From Gibbula magus (lineage: Eukaryota > Mollusca > Gastropoda > Trochida > Trochidae), in NCBI GenBank assembly GCA_936450465.1, contig OW388292.1, forward strand, positions 27,054,368 through 27,118,367: a DNA stretch of 64,000 nucleotides, written 5' to 3'. Shown in pieces: positions 51,918-63,211 of this stretch. The notes under the pieces were generated by a model. It was not told the DNA's origin. It made no database searches and was given only the letters and a program-made list of their open reading frames with translations. Made by a program: the position numbers and the translations under genes. Positions within the stretch are counted from its first letter, which is position 1; each line of letters starts with the position of its first letter.

Positions 51918-51989
51918 GGCCCTGTGGCGCAACGGTAGTGCGTCTGACTCCAGATCAGAAGGTTGCGTGTTCAAATCACGTCGGGGTCA
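51918..51989 (+). tRNA. tRNA-Trp(CCA) copy 70, C22T variant
   Basis: 'gtagtgcg' for 'gtagcgcg' turns a D-stem G:C into a G:U wobble, probably tolerated. First member of the 2203-bp triplication (with 73 and 76). Type C tail. Confidence 0.85.
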
Positions 51990-52655
51990 CAGAAAGTTTT
52001 GCAAAACAGCACTTATCTCATTTTCAATAAGCTGGTTGAAGATATTTCCTGACATCGACCAGATGTCGTGCAAAAGTATATTGTTATTTAATTCAATCTG
52101 GACATTTTATTTATACCATTTGAATGAGAACGGGAATATTCTCTGGGTAACAACTTCTTTAATGTGGGAATACAAGACGTTTCGGAGTTTTTACTCACTC
52201 CTTCATCAGGTGGATTGTATAGAAATAACAAAACCATTTGAATAGGTAAAAAATATTTTTTAAAATACCCTTGAAAATTAATAAATTTGTTATTCCCAAA
52301 TGAAGCTATACTCTATTAGTAGTCTCTTTGTGTACTTGATGCCTCATATTTCTCAATATTTTCCTCACACAAAATTCATTTGTATAGACTGCTGAGATGA
52401 ACACTTAGATATACAAATGTGAGAGATGAAATGCAAAAGTTGCTCAATTTCAAAGACAAAATACAGCGTAAACTAGATGAATGAATAAGTCTACATAGAT
52501 CATATTGACAAAATATACCTGCACCATTTTATCCATCTTCTATGAGCCTTATATTGACGATGAAAAACTGTTTCAATTTTCAACTTTTTATTTTCCAAAC
52601 GCTGACAGAACGGGACGGACAGCTAGGCCATAAAATCATCCATTACTCTCAGATC

Positions 52656-52727
52656 GGCCCTGAGGCGCAACGGTAGCGCGTCTGACTCCAGATCAGAAGG
52701 TTGCGTGTTCAAATCACGTCGGGGTCA
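52656..52727 (+). tRNA. tRNA-Trp(CCA) copy 71, T8A variant
   Basis: T8A ('cctgaggcg') replaces the near-universal U8 and the first A-box base. Shared only with copy 74. Type A tail. Confidence 0.8.
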
Positions 52728-53389
52728 CAGAAAGTTTTGCAAAACAGTACTTATCTCATTTTCAATAAGCTGGTTGAAGATATTTCCTGACATCGACCAG
52801 ATGTCGTGCAAAAGTATGGTTATTTAATTCAACCTGAACATTTTATTTATACCATTTGTATGAGAACGGGAATATTTTCTGGGTAACAACTTCTTTAATG
52901 TGGGAATACAAGACGTTGCGGAGTTTATACTCTCTCCTTCATCAGGTGGATTGTATAGAATAACAAAACCATTTGAATAGGTACAAAAGATTTTTTAAAA
53001 TACCTTGAAAATTAATAAATTTGTTATTCCCAAATGAAGCTGTACTCTATTAGTAGTCTCTTTCTGTACTTGATGCCTCATATTTCTCAATTTTTTACTC
53101 ACACAAAATTCATTTGTATAGACTGCTGAGATGAACACTTAGATATACAAATGTGAGAGATGAAATGCAAAAGTTGCTCAATTTCAAAGACAAAATACAG
53201 CTTAAACTAGATGAATGAATAAGTCTACATAGATCATATTGACAAAATATTCGTGCACCATTTTATCCATCTTCTATGAACCTTATATTGACTATGAAAA
53301 ACTGTTTCAATTTTCAACTTTTTATTTTCAAAACGCTGACAGAACGGGGCGGACAGCTAGGCCATAACATCATCCATTACTCTCAGATC

Positions 53390-53461
53390 GGCCCTTTTGC
53401 GCAACGGTAGCGCGTCTGACTCCAGATCAGAAGGTTGCGTGTTCAAATCACGTCGGGGTCA
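53390..53461 (+). tRNA. tRNA-Trp(CCA) copy 72, TTTT class (probably silent)
   Basis: G7T and G9T with internal TTTT; TATA-like box altered to 'ccataacatc'. Type B tail. Confidence 0.8.
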
Positions 53462-54120
53462 CAGAAAGTTTTGCAAAACAGTACTTATCTCATTTTCAAG
53501 AAGCTGGTTGAAGATATTTCCTGACATCGACCAGATGTCGTGCAAAAGTATGGTTATTTAATTCAACCTGAACATTTTATTTATACCATTTGAATGAGAA
53601 CGGGAATATTTTCTGGGTAACAACTTCTTTAATGTGGAAATACAAGACGTTTCGGAGTTTATACTCACTCCTTCATCAGGTGGATTGTATAGAAATAACA
53701 AAACCATTTGAATAGGTAAAACAGAGTTTTTAAAATAGGCCTACCTTGAAAATTAATAAATTTGTTATTCCCAAATGAAGCTATACTCTATTAGTAGTCT
53801 CTTTCTGTACTTGATGCCTCATATTTCTCAATATTTTACTCACACAAAATTCACTGCTGAGATGAACACTAAGATATACAAATGTGAGAGATGAAATGCA
53901 AAAGTTGCTCAATTTCAAAGACAAAATACAGCTTAAACTAGATGAATGAATAAGTCTACATAGATCATATTGACAAAATATACCTGCACCATTTTATCCA
54001 TCTTCTATGAACCTTATATTGACGATGAAAAACTGTTTCAATTTTCAACTTTTTATTTTCAAAACGCTGACAGAACGGGACGGACACCTAGGCCATAAAA
54101 TCATCCATTACTCTCAGATC

Positions 54121-54192
54121 GGCCCTGTGGCGCAACGGTAGCGCGTCTGACTCCAGATCAGAAGGTTGCGTGTTCAAATCACGTCGGGGTCA
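54121..54192 (+). tRNA. tRNA-Trp(CCA) copy 73, consensus
   Basis: Consensus tRNA; second member of the 2203-bp triplication. Type C tail. Confidence 0.95.
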
Positions 54193-54858
54193 CAGAAAGT
54201 TTTGCAAAACAGCACTTATCTCATTTTCAATAAGCTGGTTGAAGATATTTCCTGACATCGACCAGATGTCGTGCAAAAGTATATTGTTATTTAATTCAAT
54301 CTGGACATTTTATTTATACCATTTGAATGAGAACGGGAATATTCTCTGGGTAACAACTTCTTTAATGTGGGAATACAAGACGTTTCGGAGTTTTTACTCA
54401 CTCCTTCATCAGGTGGATTGTATAGAAATAACAAAACCATTTGAATAGGTAAAAAATATTTTTTAAAATACCCTTGAAAATTAATAAATTTGTTATTCCC
54501 AAATGAAGCTATACTCTATTAGTAGTCTCTTTGTGTACTTGATGCCTCATATTTCTCAATATTTTCCTCACACAAAATTCATTTGTATAGACTGCTGAGA
54601 TGAACACTTAGATATACAAATGTGAGAGATGAAATGCAAAAGTTGCTCAATTTCAAAGACAAAATACAGCGTAAACTAGATGAATGAATAAGTCTACATA
54701 GATCATATTGACAAAATATACCTGCACCATTTTATCCATCTTCTATGAGCCTTATATTGACGATGAAAAACTGTTTCAATTTTCAACTTTTTATTTTCCA
54801 AACGCTGACAGAACGGGACGGACAGCTAGGCCATAAAATCATCCATTACTCTCAGATC

Positions 54859-54930
54859 GGCCCTGAGGCGCAACGGTAGCGCGTCTGACTCCAGATCAGA
54901 AGGTTGCGTGTTCAAATCACGTCGGGGTCA
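54859..54930 (+). tRNA. tRNA-Trp(CCA) copy 74, T8A variant
   Basis: T8A as in copy 71 at -2203 bp; affects U8 and the A box. Type A tail. Confidence 0.8.
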
Positions 54931-55592
54931 CAGAAAGTTTTGCAAAACAGTACTTATCTCATTTTCAATAAGCTGGTTGAAGATATTTCCTGACATCGAC
55001 CAGATGTCGTGCAAAAGTATGGTTATTTAATTCAACCTGAACATTTTATTTATACCATTTGTATGAGAACGGGAATATTTTCTGGGTAACAACTTCTTTA
55101 ATGTGGGAATACAAGACGTTGCGGAGTTTATACTCTCTCCTTCATCAGGTGGATTGTATAGAATAACAAAACCATTTGAATAGGTACAAAAGATTTTTTA
55201 AAATACCTTGAAAATTAATAAATTTGTTATTCCCAAATGAAGCTGTACTCTATTAGTAGTCTCTTTCTGTACTTGATGCCTCATATTTCTCAATTTTTTA
55301 CTCACACAAAATTCATTTGTATAGACTGCTGAGATGAACACTTAGATATACAAATGTGAGAGATGAAATGCAAAAGTTGCTCAATTTCAAAGACAAAATA
55401 CAGCTTAAACTAGATGAATGAATAAGTCTACATAGATCATATTGACAAAATATTCGTGCACCATTTTATCCATCTTCTATGAACCTTATATTGACTATGA
55501 AAAACTGTTTCAATTTTCAACTTTTTATTTTCAAAACGCTGACAGAACGGGGCGGACAGCTAGGCCATAACATCATCCATTACTCTCAGATC

Positions 55593-55664
55593 GGCCCTTT
55601 TGCGCAACGGTAGCGCGTCTGACTCCAGATCAGAAGGTTGCGTGTTCAAATCACGTCGGGGTCA
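55593..55664 (+). tRNA. tRNA-Trp(CCA) copy 75, TTTT class (probably silent)
   Basis: G7T and G9T with internal TTTT; 'ccataacatc' upstream; duplicate of copy 72. Type B tail. Confidence 0.8.
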
Positions 55665-56323
55665 CAGAAAGTTTTGCAAAACAGTACTTATCTCATTTTC
55701 AAGAAGCTGGTTGAAGATATTTCCTGACATCGACCAGATGTCGTGCAAAAGTATGGTTATTTAATTCAACCTGAACATTTTATTTATACCATTTGAATGA
55801 GAACGGGAATATTTTCTGGGTAACAACTTCTTTAATGTGGAAATACAAGACGTTTCGGAGTTTATACTCACTCCTTCATCAGGTGGATTGTATAGAAATA
55901 ACAAAACCATTTGAATAGGTAAAACAGAGTTTTTAAAATAGGCCTACCTTGAAAATTAATAAATTTGTTATTCCCAAATGAAGCTATACTCTATTAGTAG
56001 TCTCTTTCTGTACTTGATGCCTCATATTTCTCAATATTTTACTCACACAAAATTCACTGCTGAGATGAACACTAAGATATACAAATGTGAGAGATGAAAT
56101 GCAAAAGTTGCTCAATTTCAAAGACAAAATACAGCTTAAACTAGATGAATGAATAAGTCTACATAGATCATATTGACAAAATATACCTGCACCATTTTAT
56201 CCATCTTCTATGAACCTTATATTGACGATGAAAAACTGTTTCAATTTTCAACTTTTTATTTTCAAAACGCTGACAGAACGGGACGGACACCTAGGCCATA
56301 AAATCATCCATTACTCTCAGATC

Positions 56324-56395
56324 GGCCCTGTGGCGCAACGGTAGCGCGTCTGACTCCAGATCAGAAGGTTGCGTGTTCAAATCACGTCGGGGTCA
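56324..56395 (+). tRNA. tRNA-Trp(CCA) copy 76, consensus
   Basis: Consensus tRNA; third member of the 2203-bp triplication. Type C tail. Confidence 0.95.
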
Positions 56396-57061
56396 CAGAA
56401 AGTTTTGCAAAACAGCACTTATCTCATTTTCAATAAGCTGGTTGAAGATATTTCCTGACATCGACCAGATGTCGTGCAAAAGTATATTGTTATTTAATTC
56501 AATCTGGACATTTTATTTATACCATTTGAATGAGAACGGGAATATTCTCTGGGTAACAACTTCTTTAATGTGGGAATACAAGACGTTTCGGAGTTTTTAC
56601 TCACTCCTTCATCAGGTGGATTGTATAGAAATAACAAAACCATTTGAATAGGTAAAAAATATTTTTTAAAATACCCTTGAAAATTAATAAATTTGTTATT
56701 CCCAAATGAAGCTATACTCTATTAGTAGTCTCTTTGTGTACTTGATGCCTCATATTTCTCAATATTTTCCTCACACAAAATTCATTTGTATAGACTGCTG
56801 AGATGAACACTTAGATATACAAATGTGAGAGATGAAATGCAAAAGTTGCTCAATTTCAAAGACAAAATACAGCGTAAACTAGATGAATGAATAAGTCTAC
56901 ATAGATCATATTGACAAAATATACCTGCACCATTTTATCCATCTTCTATGAGCCTTATATTGACGATGAAAAACTGTTTCAATTTTCAACTTTTTATTTT
57001 CCAAACGCTGACAGAACGGGACGGACAGCTAGGCCATAAAATCATCCATTACTCTCAGATC

Positions 57062-57133
57062 GGCCCTGTGGCGCAACGGTAGCGCGTCTGACTCCAGATC
57101 AGAAGGTTGCGTGTTCAAATCACGTCGGGGTCA
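57062..57133 (+). tRNA. tRNA-Trp(CCA) copy 77, consensus
   Basis: Consensus tRNA at the position where copies 71 and 74 carry T8A. Tail is A-like with the private form 'gaataagtacaaaag'. Confidence 0.95.
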
Positions 57134-57796
57134 CAGAAAGTTTTGCAAAACAGTACTTATCTCATTTTGAAGAAGCTGGTTGAAGATATTTCCTGACATC
57201 GACCAGATGTCGTGCAAAAGTATGGTTATTTAATTCAACCTGAACATTTTATTTATACCATTTGTATGAGAACGGGAATATTTTCTGGGTAACAACTTCT
57301 TTAATGTGGGAATACAAGACGTTGCGGAGTTTATACTCACTCCTTCATCAGGTGGATTGTATAGAAATAACAAAACCATTTGAATAAGTACAAAAGATTT
57401 TTTAAAATACCTTGAAAATTAATAAATTTGTTATTCCCAAATGAAGCTGTACTCTATTATTAGTCTCTTTCTGTACTTGATGCCTCATATTTCTCAATTT
57501 TTTACTCACACAAAATTCATTTGTATAGACTGCTGAGATGAACACTTAGATATACAAATGTGAGAGATGAAATGCAAAAGTTGCTCAATTTCAAAGACAA
57601 AATACAGCGTAAACTAGATGAATGAATAAGTCTACATAGATCATATTGACAAAATATACCTGCACCATTTTATCCATCTTCTATGAGCCTTATATTGACG
57701 ATGAAAAACTGTTTCAATTTTCAACTTTTTATTTTCCAAACGCTGACAGAACGGGACGGACAGCTAGGCCATAAAATCATCCATTACTCTCAGATC

Positions 57797-57868
57797 GGCC
57801 CTGTGGCGCAACGGTAGCGCGTCTGACTCCAGATCAGAAGGTTGCGTGTTCAAATCACGTCGGGGTCA
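57797..57868 (+). tRNA. tRNA-Trp(CCA) copy 78, consensus
   Basis: Consensus tRNA; one-monomer duplicate of copy 77 (735 bp), sharing 'gaataagtac', 'cagcgtaaac' and 'ttttccaaacg'. Confidence 0.95.
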
Positions 57869-58531
57869 CAGAAAGTTTTGCAAAACAGTACTTATCTCAT
57901 TTTCAAGAAGCTGGTTGAAGATATTTCCTGACATCGACCAGATGTCGTGCAAAAGTATGGTTATTTAATTCAACCTGAACATTTTATTTATACCATTTGT
58001 ATGAGAACGGGAATATTTTCTGGGTAACAACTTCTTTAATGTGGGAATACAAGACGTTGCGGAGTTTATACTCACTCCTTCATCAGGTGGATTGTATAGA
58101 AATAACAAAACCATTTGAATAAGTACAAAAGATTTTTTAAAATACCTTGAAAATTAATAAATTTGTTATTCCCAAATGAAGCTATACTCTATTAGTAGTC
58201 TCTTTCTGTACTTGATGCCTCATATTTCTCAATTTTTTACTCACACAAAATTCATTTGTATAGACTTCTGAGATGAACACTTAGATATACAAATGTGAGA
58301 GATGAAATGCAAAAGTTGCTCAATTTCAAAGACAAAATACAGCTTAAACTAGATGAATGAATAAGTCTACATAGATCATATTGACAAAATATTCGTGCAC
58401 CATTTTATCCATCTTCTATGAACCTTATATTGACTATGAAAAACTGTTTCAATTTTCAACTTTTTATTTTCAAAACGCTGACAGAACGGGACGGACAGCT
58501 AGGCCATAACATCATCCATTACTCTCAGATC

Positions 58532-58603
58532 GGCCCTTTTGCGCAACGGTAGCGCGTCTGACTCCAGATCAGAAGGTTGCGTGTTCAAATCACGTCGGGG
58601 TCA
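58532..58603 (+). tRNA. tRNA-Trp(CCA) copy 79, TTTT class (probably silent)
   Basis: G7T and G9T with internal TTTT; 'ccataacatc' upstream. Tail 'gtaaaacagatttttaaaaa' is a form between B and C. Confidence 0.8.
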
Positions 58604-59266
58604 CAGAAAGTTTTGCAAAACAGTACTTATCTCATTTTCAAGAAGCTGGTTGAAGATATTTCCTGACATCGACCAGATGTCGTGCAAAAGTATGGTTATT
58701 TAATTCAACCTGAACATTTTATTTATACCATTTGAATGAGAACGGGAATATTTTCTGGGTAACAACTTCTTTAATGTGGAAATACAAGACGTTTCGGAGT
58801 TTATACTCACTCCTTCATCAGGTGGATTGTATAGAAATAACAAAACCATTTGAATAGGTAAAACAGATTTTTAAAAATATCTTGAAAATTAATAAATTTG
58901 TTATTCCCAAATGAAGCTATACACTATTAGTAGTCTCTTTCTGTACTTGATGCCTCATATTTCTCAATATTTTACTCACACAAAATTCATTTGTATAGAC
59001 TGCTGAGATGAACACTTAGATATACAAATGTGAGAGATGAAATGCAAAAGTTGCTCAATTTCAAAGACAAAATACAGCTTAAACTAGATGAATGAATAAG
59101 TCTACATAGATCATACTGACAAAATATTCGTGCACCATTTTACAAATCTTCTAAGAACCTTATATTGACGATGAAAAACTGTTTCAATTTTCAACTTTTT
59201 ATTTTCAAAACGCTGACAGAACGGGACGGACAGCTAGGCCATAACATCATCCATTACTCTCAGATC

Positions 59267-59338
59267 GGCCCTTTTGCGCAACGGTAGCGCGTCTGACTCC
59301 AGATCAGAAGGTTGCGTGTTCAAATCACGTCGGGGTCA
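59267..59338 (+). tRNA. tRNA-Trp(CCA) copy 80, TTTT class (probably silent)
   Basis: G7T and G9T with internal TTTT; 735 bp from copy 79. Has private upstream changes 'tacaaatcttctaag' and 'catactgac'. Confidence 0.8.
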
Positions 59339-60001
59339 CAGAAAGTTTTGCAAAACAGTACTTATCTCATTTTCAAGAAGCTGGTTGAAGATATTTCCTG
59401 ACATCGACCAGATGTCGTGCAAAAGTATGGTTATTTAATTCAACCTGAACATTTTATTTATACCATTTGAATGAGAACGGGAATATTTTCTGGGTAACAA
59501 CTTCTTTAATGTGGAAATACAAGACGTTTCGGAGTTTATACTCACTCCTTCATCAGGTGGATTGTATAGAAATAACAAAACCATTTGAATAGGTAAAACA
59601 GATTTTTAAAAATATCTTGAAAATTAATAAATTTGTTATTCCCAAATGAAGCTATACACTATTAGTAGTCTCTTTCTGTACTTGATGCCTCATATTTCTC
59701 AATATTTTACTCACACAAAATTCATTTGTATAGACTGCTGAGATGAACACTTAGATATACAAATGTGAGAGATGAAATGCAAAAGTTGCTCAATTTCAAA
59801 GACAAAATACAGCTTAAACTAGATGAATGAATAAGTCTACATAGATCATATTGACAAAATATACCTGCACCATTTTATCCATCTTCTATGAGCCTTATAT
59901 TGACGATGAAAAACTGTTTCAATTTTCAACTTTTTATTTTCAAAACGCTGACAGAACGGGACGGACAGCTAGGCCATAAAATCATCCATTACTCTCAGAT
60001 C

Positions 60002-60073
60002 GGCCATGTGGCGCAACGGTAGCGCGTCTGACTCCAGATCAGAAGGTTGCGTGTTCAAATCACGTCGGGGTCA
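60002..60073 (+). tRNA. tRNA-Trp(CCA) copy 81, C5A variant
   Basis: C5A gives an A5/G68 mismatch in the acceptor stem; boxes intact. Confidence 0.8.
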
Positions 60074-60728
60074 CAGAAAGTTTTGCAAAACAGCACTTAT
60101 CTCATTTTAAATAAGCTGGTTGAAGATATTTCCTGACATCGACCAGATGTCGTGCAAAAGTATATTGTTATTTAATTCAATCTGAACATTTTATTTATAC
60201 CATTTGAATGAGAACGGGAATATTTTTTGGGTAACAACTTCTTTAATGTGGGAATACAAGACGTTTCGGAGTTTATACTCACTCCTTCATCAGGTGGATT
60301 GTATAGAAATAACAAAACCATTTGAATAGGTAAAACAGATTTTTAAAAATATCTTGAAAATTAATAAATTTGTTATTCCCAAATGAAGCTATACTCTATT
60401 AGTAGTCTCTTTCTGTACTTGATGCCTCATATTTCTCAATATTTTACTCACACAAAATTCACTGCTGAGATGAACACTTAGATATACAAATGTGAGAGAT
60501 GAAATGCAAAAGTTGCTCAATTTCAAAGACAAAATACAGCTTAAACTAGATGAATGAATAAGTCTACATAGATCATATTGACAAAATATACCTGCACCAT
60601 TTTATCCATCTTCTATGAGCCTTATATTGACGATGAAAAACTGTTTCAATTTTCAACTTTTTATTTTCAAAACGCTGACAGAACGGGACGGACAGCTAGG
60701 CCATAACATCATCCATTACTCTCAGATC

Positions 60729-60800
60729 GGCCCTTTTGCGCAACGGTAGCGCGTCTGACTCCAGATCAGAAGGTTGCGTGTTCAAATCACGTCGGGGTCA
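60729..60800 (+). tRNA. tRNA-Trp(CCA) copy 82, TTTT class (probably silent)
   Basis: G7T and G9T with internal TTTT; last copy of this class; 'ccataacatc' upstream. Type C tail. Confidence 0.8.
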
Positions 60801-61462
60801 CAGAAAGTTTTGCAAAACAGCACTTGTCTCATTTTCAAGAAGCTGGTTGAAGATATTTCCTGACATCGACCAGATGTCGTGCAAAAGTATGGTTATTTAA
60901 TTCAACCTGAACATTTTATTTATACCATTTGAATGAGAACGGGAATATTTTCTGGGTAACAACTTCTTTAATGTGGGAATACAAGACGTTGCGGAGTTTA
61001 TACTCTCTCCTTCATCAGGTGGATTGTATAGAATAACAAAACCATTTGAATAGGTAAAAAAGATTTTTTAAAATACCTTGAAAATTAATAAATTTGTTAT
61101 TCCCAAATGAAGCTGTACTCTATTAGTAGTCTCTTTCTGTACTTGATGCCTCATATTTCTCAATTTTTTACTCACACAAAATTCATTTGTATAGACTGCT
61201 GAGATGAACACTTAGATATACAAATGTGAGAGATGAAATGCAAAAGTTGCTCAATTTCAAAGACAAAATACAGCTTAAACTAGATGAATGAATAAGTCTA
61301 CATAGATCATATTGACAAAATATTCGTGCACCATTTTATCCATCTTCTATGAACCTTATATTGACGATGAAAAACTGTTTAAATTTTCAACTTTTTATTT
61401 TCAAAACGCTGACAGAACGGGACGGACAGCTAGGCCATAAAATCATCCATTACTCTCAGATC

Positions 61463-61534
61463 GGCCCTGTGGCGCAACGGTAGCGCGTCTGACTCCAGAT
61501 CAGAAGGTTGCGTGTTCAAATCACGTCGGGGTCA
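61463..61534 (+). tRNA. tRNA-Trp(CCA) copy 83, consensus (last in array)
   Basis: Consensus tRNA, the closest intact copy to the unique flank. Its 5' flank has one change ('gtttaaattttcaac'). Type C tail; then a 54-bp partial monomer ends the array. Confidence 0.95.
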
Positions 61535-61809
61535 CAGAAAGTTTTGCAAAACAGCACTTGTCTCATTTTCAAGAAGCTGGTTGAAGATATTTCCTGACAT
61601 CGACCAGATGTCGTGCAAAAGTATGGTTATTTAATTCAACCTGAACATTTTATTTATACCATTTGAATGAGAACGGGAATATTTTCTGGGTAACAACTTC
61701 TTTAATGTGGGAATACAAGACGTTTCGGAGTTTATACTCACTCCTTCATCAGGTGGATTGTATAGAAATAACAGAACCATTTGAATAGGTAAAAAAGATT
61801 TTTTAAAAT

Positions 61810-61863
61810 ACCTTGAAAATTAATAAATTTGTTATTCCCAAATGAAGCTGTTCTCTATTAGTA
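61810..61863 (+). repeat. Terminal partial monomer (54 bp)
   Basis: The start of an 84th tRNA-type monomer runs to 'tctattagta' and stops; the next bases 'cactgtaaaaatgg' have no match in the array. This is the right-hand array boundary. Confidence 0.92.
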
Positions 61864-62160
61864 CACTGTAAAAATGGTGTTTAGCATATAAACATAATAC
61901 TAAGCGCGTATCTTGTCCTTTTTTTTTACGCGTTTAGACCCCTAAACACGTTTAGCTACCTGAATTTGTTTAGGAATGTGTTTAGCAACTAATCACGTTT
62001 AGCTACATAAACACGTTTATTAATGTGCTTAGCAACTAAACACATTCCTAAACACATTTAGGTATCTAAACGTGTTTATGGGTCTAAACGTGTAAAAAGA
62101 ACAGGACAAGATACGCGCTTAGTATTATGTTTAGCTTTTCAACACAAAACCACACTCTCC
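61864..62160. repeat. Foldback / MITE-like inverted repeat abutting the array
   Basis: Two arms, 61889-61985 and 62036-62133, are near-perfect reverse complements (97 and 98 nt) separated by a 50-nt spacer. Both contain 'aagcgcgtatcttgtcct' or its complement and several GTTTAG/CTAAAC blocks, and the spacer is itself partly palindromic. There is no coding capacity. It resembles a non-autonomous foldback DNA element, but I could not identify terminal repeats with a clear target-site duplication, so its class and exact ends are uncertain. Confidence 0.8.
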
Positions 62161-62864
62161 AGCACGCCTGAAAATAAAAGCATTGCAACTATACAAAATA
62201 TTTAAATCAATGAAGACCAATGTTATATCTTGTAATTCAATCTTACACACCGCCATCACCAAAAAATTCATGGCGCTTAATAAAAATTATATAAGTACAT
62301 ATAATATATAAGTGTATGATACAAGAAATAAATTTGGTCTGCATCACCCCTTTTATAGGGGTGATTAATAATGACTCAAAATCAGGAATTTCTCGAAAAG
62401 ATTTATTAAAAATTATTGATAAAATAACCATATACACCAATCAACTCATCGATTTCACCAAATATTAAATTTATAAGACAACCATTATTCTCACAATATA
62501 CATGGATAAGAAGGTATCTACATATAATATATATGCTTATATATGCTTGAACAATGTTCACTTGGCAGTTAAATTTTCAGACACAAATATTAAAAAAGTG
62601 GTTTTAGAATCAAGGCAATTTAGCAACATTCTAATCCTTATACGTAATGTTAAACATTAATGAGTGTCTGCATATGAATTAATAACTAAATAAATCCTTT
62701 AAAATAAGTTTGGGTGTTTTCAACATAATATTTTCACACCATCAGAATCATTTAAAAAAAAAGAAGGTTGATGCTCAATCCCTTTGTTCTGGAGAAAACA
62801 TGTTATAGTAATATATATGTTTACAAAGCTTTTGTAGTTTACTCCCTTAAAAGATCTGTATAAG
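62134..62864. other. AT-rich intergenic stretch
   Basis: No convincing gene on either strand. Contains TA-rich microsatellite-like runs near 62285-62315 and 62518-62550 and the small hairpin at 62343-62365. A 65-codon open frame on the - strand (62243-62440) is low-complexity and unsupported. Confidence 0.6.
62343..62365. other. Perfect 8-bp stem hairpin
   Basis: ATCACCCC, a 7-nt loop TTTTATA, then GGGGTGAT. It is an isolated GC-rich stem in AT-rich DNA and may be structural or chance; no linked gene supports a role. Confidence 0.5.
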
Positions 62865-62942
62865 TCAAAGGATTTGGAAAGGTAGTTGAGATTCAGGATG
62901 GTCTTTTGTAAACTGCATTATATCTTCTTTGGCATCCTTCAC
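62865..62942 (-). CDS. Candidate terminal exon of an unrecognised gene
   Basis: On the - strand a strong acceptor ('cattcatgtttcag' with a pyrimidine-rich lead) is followed by a 25-codon open frame, VKDAKEDIMQFT...PFQIL, ending at TGA. The peptide looks protein-like (charged, mixed composition) but I do not recognise a family. Its phase (0) does not fit the upstream candidate exons directly: exon 63358-63451 leaves two bases and would create a stop. It is therefore either spliced to something I have not found, an alternative last exon, or spurious. Confidence 0.3.
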   Translation of the reverse strand: MKDAKEDIMQFTKDHPESQLPFQIL

Positions 62943-63171
62943 CTGAAACATGAATGAAGAAACTTTTAGTTTACCATCGAAATGCAACATGACAAAAATA
63001 ACACAATAGATGAACATATCCAGTCTCCTGAAAACATTTTAACAAATGTAGTAAAGTGTAACATGTTATGGAATAACTCAATTGGGTATATACAAATGGT
63101 TGTTGTGAAAAATTAACTGACATCAAATCAAGTGATCAATCAGTAAATACTGTCATTATTTTAGTGGGACT

Positions 63172-63211
63172 TCAACGTTCTGTAATCACTGATCCTGTCA
63201 GTTCTGGTTTC
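63172..63211 (-). CDS. Candidate last exon in phase with 63358-63451
   Basis: A very good acceptor (T-rich tract then 'tttttgtag') precedes GAAACC. Read in the phase left by the 63358-63451 exon it gives W-KPELTGSVITER then TGA. No good donor is visible before the stop, so it could be a terminal exon of a short protein. Product unknown. Confidence 0.35.

Larger units (their letters stand above)
51630..58000 (+). repeat. Three-monomer block repeated with a 2203-bp period
   Basis: Copies 70/73/76, 71/74/77 and 72/75 are spaced 2203 bp apart. Shared private variants include 'ataccctt', 'ctttgtgtac', 'ttttcctcac', 'cagcgtaaac' and 'ttttccaaacg'. The blocks are almost identical, so this is among the youngest expansions; the third turn decays after copy 77. 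Confidence 0.9.
1..61863 (+). repeat. tRNA-Trp tandem array (megasatellite), ~735-741 bp monomer, 83 tRNA copies
   Basis: Successive monomers each begin 'accttgaaaattaataaa' and are nearly identical from end to end. Two complete examples are 732-1466 (735 bp, type A) and 1467-2207 (741 bp, type B). The order inside a monomer is: AT-rich 5' part, 'gacgatgaaaaactg', ATAAAA box, 72-nt tRNA-Trp, T4 run in a 12-bp palindrome, then an AT-rich 3' part and the type-specific tail. All monomers are in the same orientation. The array is cut by the left edge of the window and ends within a monomer at 61863. No transposase, integrase or other protein gene lies inside. Seen directly in the sequence; the functional meaning is inference. 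Confidence 0.97.

Noticed and set aside
51967..52245. 92 aa open frame repeated at 54170 and 56373
   Set aside because: Begins inside the tRNA T arm and is identical only because the 2203-bp block is triplicated; closed in most other monomers.
1..61863. tRNA-derived SINE family
   Set aside because: The tRNA region is an intact gene with its own terminator, units are strictly tandem, and there is no poly(A) or LINE-like tail or target-site duplication per unit.
1..61863. CRISPR-like or prokaryotic repeat array
   Set aside because: The monomer is 735-741 bp with no short repeat-spacer pattern, and the tRNA has eukaryotic features.
1..61863. rDNA, 5S or snRNA genes interspersed with the tRNA
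   Set aside because: I looked at the monomer on both strands and saw no 5S, U-snRNA or second tRNA sequence.
62243..62440. 65 aa - strand open frame in the flank
   Set aside because: Low-complexity, AT-driven, crosses the hairpin at 62343; no splice or start context.
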